From: Fibrobacterota bacterium
Lineage (GTDB): Bacteria > Fibrobacterota > Fibrobacteria > UBA11236
Assembly: GCA_019509785.1 (NCBI GenBank)
Contig: JAEKLQ010000026.1
Span: 1-64,000 of the forward strand
Reading direction: 5' to 3'
DNA length: 64,000 bases
Position 1 is the first letter of the stretch. Each line of letters begins with the position of its first letter. The position numbers and the translations under genes are program-made. The notes beneath the pieces are model-generated. The model did not search any database, was not told where the DNA came from, and saw only the letters and a list, made by a program, of their open reading frames with translations. Shown here piece after piece: positions 59,745-64,000 of this stretch.

Positions 59745-60818
59745 ATGCCGAAGATCCATAATTTCAGCCCCGGACCCTCGATTCTCCCGCGCCAGGCCAT
59801 GGAAGCGGGCTCCCGCGCCTGCCTCGACTTCAACGGCACCGGCCTCTCCCTTTTGGAGATGTCGCATCGCGGTAAGGACTTCATCGCGGTGATGGATCAG
59901 GCCGTGGCCTTGGTCAAGGAACTGCTAGGCGTTCCCGCGGGCTATTCGGTGCTCTTCCTGCAAGGCGGGGCCAGCATGCAATTCGCCATGATTCCCTACA
60001 ACCTGCTGGACGAGGGCGAGACCGCGGCCTACGTGGACACCGGCACTTGGGCCAACAAGGCCTTGAAGGAAGCCAAGCTGTTCGGCAACGTGAAGGTGGT
60101 GGCCTCTTCGAAAGAACAGAACTACAACTTCATTCCCAAGGGCTACGCCATCCCGGCGGACGCGAAATATTTCCACGTCACCTCGAACAACACCATCTTC
60201 GGGACGCAGATGCAGCACTTCCCGGAATCGCCGGTTCCGATGGTGGCGGACATGTCGAGCGACATCTTCAGCCGCCCGGTGGACGTCTCCAAGTTCGGCC
60301 TCATCTACGCCGGGGCGCAGAAGAACATGGGCATCGCGGGCACGACCCTGGTCATCCTGCGCAATGATCTGCTCGGCAAGGTGAAACGTAAGATCCCTTC
60401 CATGCTGGACTATAAGCTGCACATCGAGAATGAGTCGATGTACAACACCCCGCCGGTGTTCGCCGTTTACGTGGCGATGGAAACCCTGAAATGGGTGAAG
60501 CAGATGGGCGGAGTGGCCGCCATGCAGAAGCGCGACGAAGAGAAGGCGCAAAGGTTGTACGCCGAGATCGACGCCAACCCGCTCTTCAAGGGCACCTGCG
60601 CGGTGGAGGATCGTTCCCGCATGAACGTTACCTTCGTGATGCAGAAGCCCGAGCTGGAAGACGCTTTCAACAAGGCGGCCGAGGCCGCCAACCTCTCCGG
60701 CCTGAAGGGACATCGCTCGGTGGGCGGTTTCCGCGCGTCCATCTATAACGCCCTGGAGCTCGAGAGCATCGACGCGCTGGTGGCGGTGATGCGCGACTTC
60801 GCCCGCAAGCATGGTTAA
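59745..60818 (+). CDS. serC: Phosphoserine aminotransferase
   Basis: 357 residues. Forms 3-phosphoserine from 3-phosphohydroxypyruvate and glutamate. [14 protein letters not shown] opens the protein, [13 protein letters not shown] and [11 protein letters not shown] follow, and the PLP-binding Lys is in [13 protein letters not shown]. The C-terminal [16 protein letters not shown] closes the family pattern. Its last 8 bp overlap the next gene. Confidence 0.96.
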   Translation: MPKIHNFSPGPSILPRQAMEAGSRACLDFNGTGLSLLEMSHRGKDFIAVMDQAVALVKELLGVPAGYSVLFLQGGASMQFAMIPYNLLDEGETAAYVDTGTWANKALKEAKLFGNVKVVASSKEQNYNFIPKGYAIPADAKYFHVTSNNTIFGTQMQHFPESPVPMVADMSSDIFSRPVDVSKFGLIYAGAQKNMGIAGTTLVILRNDLLGKVKRKIPSMLDYKLHIENESMYNTPPVFAVYVAMETLKWVKQMGGVAAMQKRDEEKAQRLYAEIDANPLFKGTCAVEDRSRMNVTFVMQKPELEDAFNKAAEAANLSGLKGHRSVGGFRASIYNALELESIDALVAVMRDFARKHG

Positions 60819-62451
60819 TGTGGCGGCGGCCTTCGCCGCCACCCTGTCCCTCTCCCTCTCATTGTCCTACGGGATCCCGGCGGCCGCCGGGGATCCCGCT
60901 CGTCTTGCGCCTGATTCTGCGCTTACGGACACCCTGAACCGCTGGCCCTCGTCGGCTTCGCCTGCTACGGCATTGCCTCCGGCGGCTTCGCCTTCGGCGA
61001 CTCCGGCTCCCTCCGCGGCTTCCGCTCCTTCCGCTCATCCCGCCCCCGACACCACCCGTAACATCCACGATACCCATGCCGAGCAAGAGCGGTTCCTGAA
61101 TACGGTCACCGGGTCCCACCAGAAGGCCGATCCGCCGGAGTGGCGGGCCCGCCCGCCTTATCCCGGCGCTCCCTTGCTGCTCAGCCTGCCGGTGGCCGAC
61201 TTCCCCTATACCTTGCGGGGAGGTTTCGATTCCCCCAGCATGCGGCAAAGCCTGATGGCGTCGGCGGCTTTCACGCAGTGGGCCGATCAATCCCTGGTCT
61301 GGCTCTGGTCGGGAGCGGAATCCGGTTTCCTCCGCAATCTCCTCACCTATACCTCCCTGGGCTTATTCGCCTGGGTTTCCGATTACCTCCCCTTGGGGGA
61401 CGCCTGGTTGCATGAGGAATGGCACCGGGCCGTATTCACCCGGCGCGGGATCAAAAGCTATAACGGCATCTATGATTTCGATCTGGGATCGAGCGCCATT
61501 CCCGTGGAACACGTCGAGGATCGGGATTTGGCCGCCCTCAAGGACCAGCATCCGGCCGAGTTCACGCGGTTGATGGAAGCCGGGGGCGAGGGGGAGACCG
61601 AGGCTGCGCGCGAAATGCGCCGCCGGAATTTTTTCCTGGGGCGGCAGTCCTATTCCGACCGCATCGGTTGGTGGGTGACCGGGCTGAATTCCTCTTTCTA
61701 CATCTGGACCAGTTCCATCGATGTTTTCGACAAGGATCTGCAAGATGAAAACGCGCGCGAAACGGATCCGCGCCAACGCGATTTCACCGGGCTCGATTAC
61801 CGCGCCTGGGTTTACGATCTGCGCCATCCGGACGTGCCCTATGCGGCCGGGCCGCGCGGCCGCTTGCATCCTTCCGGAACCGGTTTCGATCGCTATCTCT
61901 TGAACGGCGACCTGACCGGGGATGAAAGGGATTTCCTTAAGTTGCAGGCCGGCCTATCCCTATTGAATTTGATCTCAGGGCAGAACCTGGGCTGGGACTG
62001 GCTGCCGGGGGCCAATCCGTGGGGCGGCCAGGGATACTTGTGGAACTTCGGCCTCACCCATCACCTCACGCCTTTCGGTTACGCCGTGGGCGGGGAATTC
62101 CTGGCGCGTCAAGGAAAGGCGGATTGGATCTTCACCGCGCAGGGCATGGCGAACGCCACCTTGGTGCTGCCCTGCCTGGGCGCGGAACTGTTCCGTTATC
62201 CCCTCGCTTTAGGGCGCGAACCGGTATTCCTTTCCTTGTCCCTGTCCGCCTGGTTGCAGCCCGAAGCGCAACGCTTCCGGTCCCGGTCCGCCGAGCCCGG
62301 CGGCTATGGCTCGTTGGGCGCGGCCTTTCCCTTAGGCCAGAGCCTGGAGATTTTCGCCGAAGGCGACGCCAAGACCGATGGATGGGAGCCGGGAGTGGTT
62401 TACCTGGATGCGGCGGCCGAAGGCCGCTTCGGGATCCAGATGCGGTTGTGA
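60811..62451 (+). CDS. Envelope protein with HEEWH motif, unknown
   Basis: 546 residues. A signal-like N-terminus is followed by a Pro/Ala/Ser-rich stretch (about 45-80). At 201-205, HEEWH fits the HExxH zinc motif, between hydrophobic segments [28 protein letters not shown] and the following RRGIKSYN. Later parts are rich in short strands with Gly and aromatics ([34 protein letters not shown]), as in outer-membrane barrels. It could be a membrane metalloprotease or an outer-membrane protein with an accidental motif. The ATG overlaps the serC end without a visible ribosome site. Confidence 0.7.
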   Translation: MVNVAAAFAATLSLSLSLSYGIPAAAGDPARLAPDSALTDTLNRWPSSASPATALPPAASPSATPAPSAASAPSAHPAPDTTRNIHDTHAEQERFLNTVTGSHQKADPPEWRARPPYPGAPLLLSLPVADFPYTLRGGFDSPSMRQSLMASAAFTQWADQSLVWLWSGAESGFLRNLLTYTSLGLFAWVSDYLPLGDAWLHEEWHRAVFTRRGIKSYNGIYDFDLGSSAIPVEHVEDRDLAALKDQHPAEFTRLMEAGGEGETEAAREMRRRNFFLGRQSYSDRIGWWVTGLNSSFYIWTSSIDVFDKDLQDENARETDPRQRDFTGLDYRAWVYDLRHPDVPYAAGPRGRLHPSGTGFDRYLLNGDLTGDERDFLKLQAGLSLLNLISGQNLGWDWLPGANPWGGQGYLWNFGLTHHLTPFGYAVGGEFLARQGKADWIFTAQGMANATLVLPCLGAELFRYPLALGREPVFLSLSLSAWLQPEAQRFRSRSAEPGGYGSLGAAFPLGQSLEIFAEGDAKTDGWEPGVVYLDAAAEGRFGIQMRL

Positions 62452-62509
62452 GCGTGCGTCGGGCATTCATCGCCCGACCGTTCAGCCGCGAACCCCCGTC
62501 CTCGATCCT

Positions 62510-63349
62510 TCATCCCAAAAGCACGTTGTCGATCAAGCGCGTTTTCCCATAGAACGCGGCGACGGCCAAGGCCGCGGGAACGTCAATCCGTTCGATAGGC
62601 TCCAAGCGGGCCCGGGACACGGCTTCCAGATAATCGATGCGCGTAGGCGCCGAAGCTTCGATCTCGGCGCGCAACATGGCTTTCAGATTCGCGGCGGAAC
62701 GTTCCCCGGCTTCCCAGGCCGCTTGGGCCCGGAATAGCCCGCGCGATAAGGCGGTCGCGCGTTCCTTTTCATCTTCCGTCAGATAGGCGTTGCGCGAGCT
62801 GAGGGCCAATCCGGATGCGGCGCGCACGGTGGGGACGATCACCATTTCCAGATCCACCGAGAGATCCCGTACCATCTTCGCGAGGATCAGGGCTTGCTGC
62901 AAATCCTTTTGGCCGAAATAGGCGCGCCCGGGCCGCACGATATGGAAGAGCTTGAGGACGACGGTGCAGACGCCGCGGAAATGGCCGGGCCGCGCGGCGC
63001 CGTCGAGGAAACGGTCCAATCCGGGGACCTCGCAGTAGGCGGAGAAATCGGGCGGGTAGAACTCCGCGGCCTCGGGGGCGAAAAGCGCGGAGACTCCGGC
63101 CTCGCGGCAAAGCCGCGCGTCGGCCTCGAAGGGCCGGGGGTAGCGGGCCAGGTCCTCGTGGGGGCCGAACTGGAGCGGATTGACGAAGATGGAGACGACG
63201 GTCTCGGGTTGGGCGGCGCGCGAGGCTTCCACCAGTTTCATGTGCCCGGCATGCAGGGCGCCCATGGTGGGTACGAATCCGGGCCGACGGCCGGCAGGCA
63301 GCGCATCGCGCCAGCGGCGGAAGTCTTCTATGTTCGCGAGGATTTCCAT
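62510..63349 (-). CDS. panC: Pantothenate synthetase
   Basis: 279 residues. Joins pantoate and beta-alanine with ATP. The PTMGALHAGHMKLV segment is the HIGH-like ATP site, followed by SIFVNPLQFGPHEDLARYPR, the substrate motif FHIVRPGRAYFGQKDLQQ and LALSSRNAYL with the KMSKS-like element. Length is normal. It is 58 bp downstream of the deoxynucleoside kinase gene on the same strand. Confidence 0.96.
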   Translation of the reverse strand: MEILANIEDFRRWRDALPAGRRPGFVPTMGALHAGHMKLVEASRAAQPETVVSIFVNPLQFGPHEDLARYPRPFEADARLCREAGVSALFAPEAAEFYPPDFSAYCEVPGLDRFLDGAARPGHFRGVCTVVLKLFHIVRPGRAYFGQKDLQQALILAKMVRDLSVDLEMVIVPTVRAASGLALSSRNAYLTEDEKERATALSRGLFRAQAAWEAGERSAANLKAMLRAEIEASAPTRIDYLEAVSRARLEPIERIDVPAALAVAAFYGKTRLIDNVLLG

Positions 63350-63407
63350 AAGGGTCCTGAACGGAATGCGGGTACGGCTACTGGCCCTGGCCGGGGAAAG
63401 CGGTGGC

Positions 63408-64000
63408 CTATTTCTTCCCCATGGAGGTGGGGGAGAAGTAGGTCACCCCTTCGGGCACCTTGGCGATCGTCTCCACCAGTAGTTGTAGGTCATCCGGATT
63501 CCGCACGAAATCGATGTTGTTCGTGTTGATGATCATCAGGGGAGAACCCGAGTAATAGTGGAAGTAGTGGTTGTACGCCTGGTTCAGGGACTCGATGTAG
63601 GCCTCTTCCATGTTCCGCTCGTAGGGGCGATCGCGCAGGCGGATGCGTTGCATGAGGGTACGGGTGTCGGCCTGCAGGTAGATCACGTAATCGGGCTTGA
63701 CCAGGCTCCGCTCCAGGATGTCGGCCATGCGATAGTACAGGTTCAATTCGTTCTCGTCCAGGTTCAAGGTCGCGAAGATCTTGTCCTTGGCGAACATGTA
63801 ATCGCTCAGGATCTGCGGGCGGAAAAGGTCCTGTTGATGGAAGACTTCCTGGATCTGGCGGAAGCGCGAGAGGAAGAAGAACATCTGGGTCTGGAAGGCG
63901 TAACGCGATTTGTCCTTGTAGAAATCGGAGAGGAACGGATTGTTCTCGAACTCCTCGTACAGCGGCATGCAACCCATGCGGCCGCAAAGCGCCCGTACCA
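63408..64000 (-). CDS. Deoxynucleoside kinase, N-terminus missing
   Basis: The right edge cuts the gene near its start. The visible part (about 197 residues) has LYEEFENNPFLSDFYKDKSRYAFQTQMFFFLSRFRQ and PDYVIYLQADTRTLMQRIRLRDRPYERNM, typical of bacterial deoxyadenosine/deoxyguanosine kinases. The frame continues upstream of the internal Met codons as VRALCGR, which would follow the P-loop just outside the window. It phosphorylates deoxynucleosides for salvage. Confidence 0.9.
   Translation of the reverse strand, partial: VRALCGRMGCMPLYEEFENNPFLSDFYKDKSRYAFQTQMFFFLSRFRQIQEVFHQQDLFRPQILSDYMFAKDKIFATLNLDENELNLYYRMADILERSLVKPDYVIYLQADTRTLMQRIRLRDRPYERNMEEAYIESLNQAYNHYFHYYSGSPLMIINTNNIDFVRNPDDLQLLVETIAKVPEGVTYFSPTSMGKK

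Overview
The window is GC-rich, gene-dense bacterial DNA. The best lineage clues are a TIGR02147-family regulator (a family first described as a Fibrobacter succinogenes paralogue set) lying 2 bp from a lipoprotein with a Cys-Phe-Thr-Glu-Val-Gly-Asn-Pro mature start, plus many exported PEGA, TPR and outer-membrane-type proteins, an exported pectate lyase and a lexA gene with TGCAC/GTGCA half-sites. I infer a free-living, GC-rich member of the Fibrobacterota or a close relative. This is inference from gene families, not from a marker gene. I saw no rRNA, tRNA, CRISPR array or insertion sequence.

Layout. 1-10675 (minus): a type VI secretion cluster, tssK-tssL-tssM-tssA-tssB-tssC, closed by a clear terminator, then an unusual 0.8-kb non-coding stretch with large inverted repeats, then hcp cut by the left edge. 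10793-18779: a PEGA outer-membrane protein, an Arg/Gly-rich membrane protein, lexA with a strong promoter inside an inverted repeat, a MORN/TonB lipoprotein, queG, an exported unknown and an amidohydrolase. 18868-26340: a glycosyltransferase, a four-gene minus operon (STAS-PEGA protein, degenerate M23 protein, small Minf_1886-like protein, lipoprotein), a zinc-ribbon STAS protein and an outer-membrane protein. 26401-29226: Lon-N protein, a HAD-Nudix fusion, folB and a pteridine-reductase-like SDR in overlapping order. 29278-32364: a HigB/HigA-ImmA toxin-antitoxin module embedded among three stand-alone response regulators, with the same palindromic operator at two places. 32428-39252: GH84 hexosaminidase, RidA, an ABC-2 transporter, a UbiD-family decarboxylase and ung. 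39263-46219: geranylgeranyl-reductase-like flavoprotein, lipoprotein/TIGR02147 pair, pectate lyase, zwf and an rRNA methyltransferase. 46316-51944: two related unknown proteins, a membrane pseudokinase and a TPR protein. 52009-58889: gyrA operon, surE, hisS, queF. 58983-64000: VapBC-type module, serC, a membrane protein with HEEWH, panC and a deoxynucleoside kinase cut by the right edge.

How parts may work together. The T6SS genes form one transcription unit for baseplate, membrane complex and sheath. A short TLFG motif occurs twice in the cytoplasmic N-terminus of TssL and three times in the linker of the distant pseudokinase; this and the two unknown proteins beside the pseudokinase are my best candidates for an undescribed signalling system, possibly tied to T6SS control. 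The HigA-type operator shared by the toxin-antitoxin operon and a response-regulator gene suggests that the antitoxin also controls a receiver protein.
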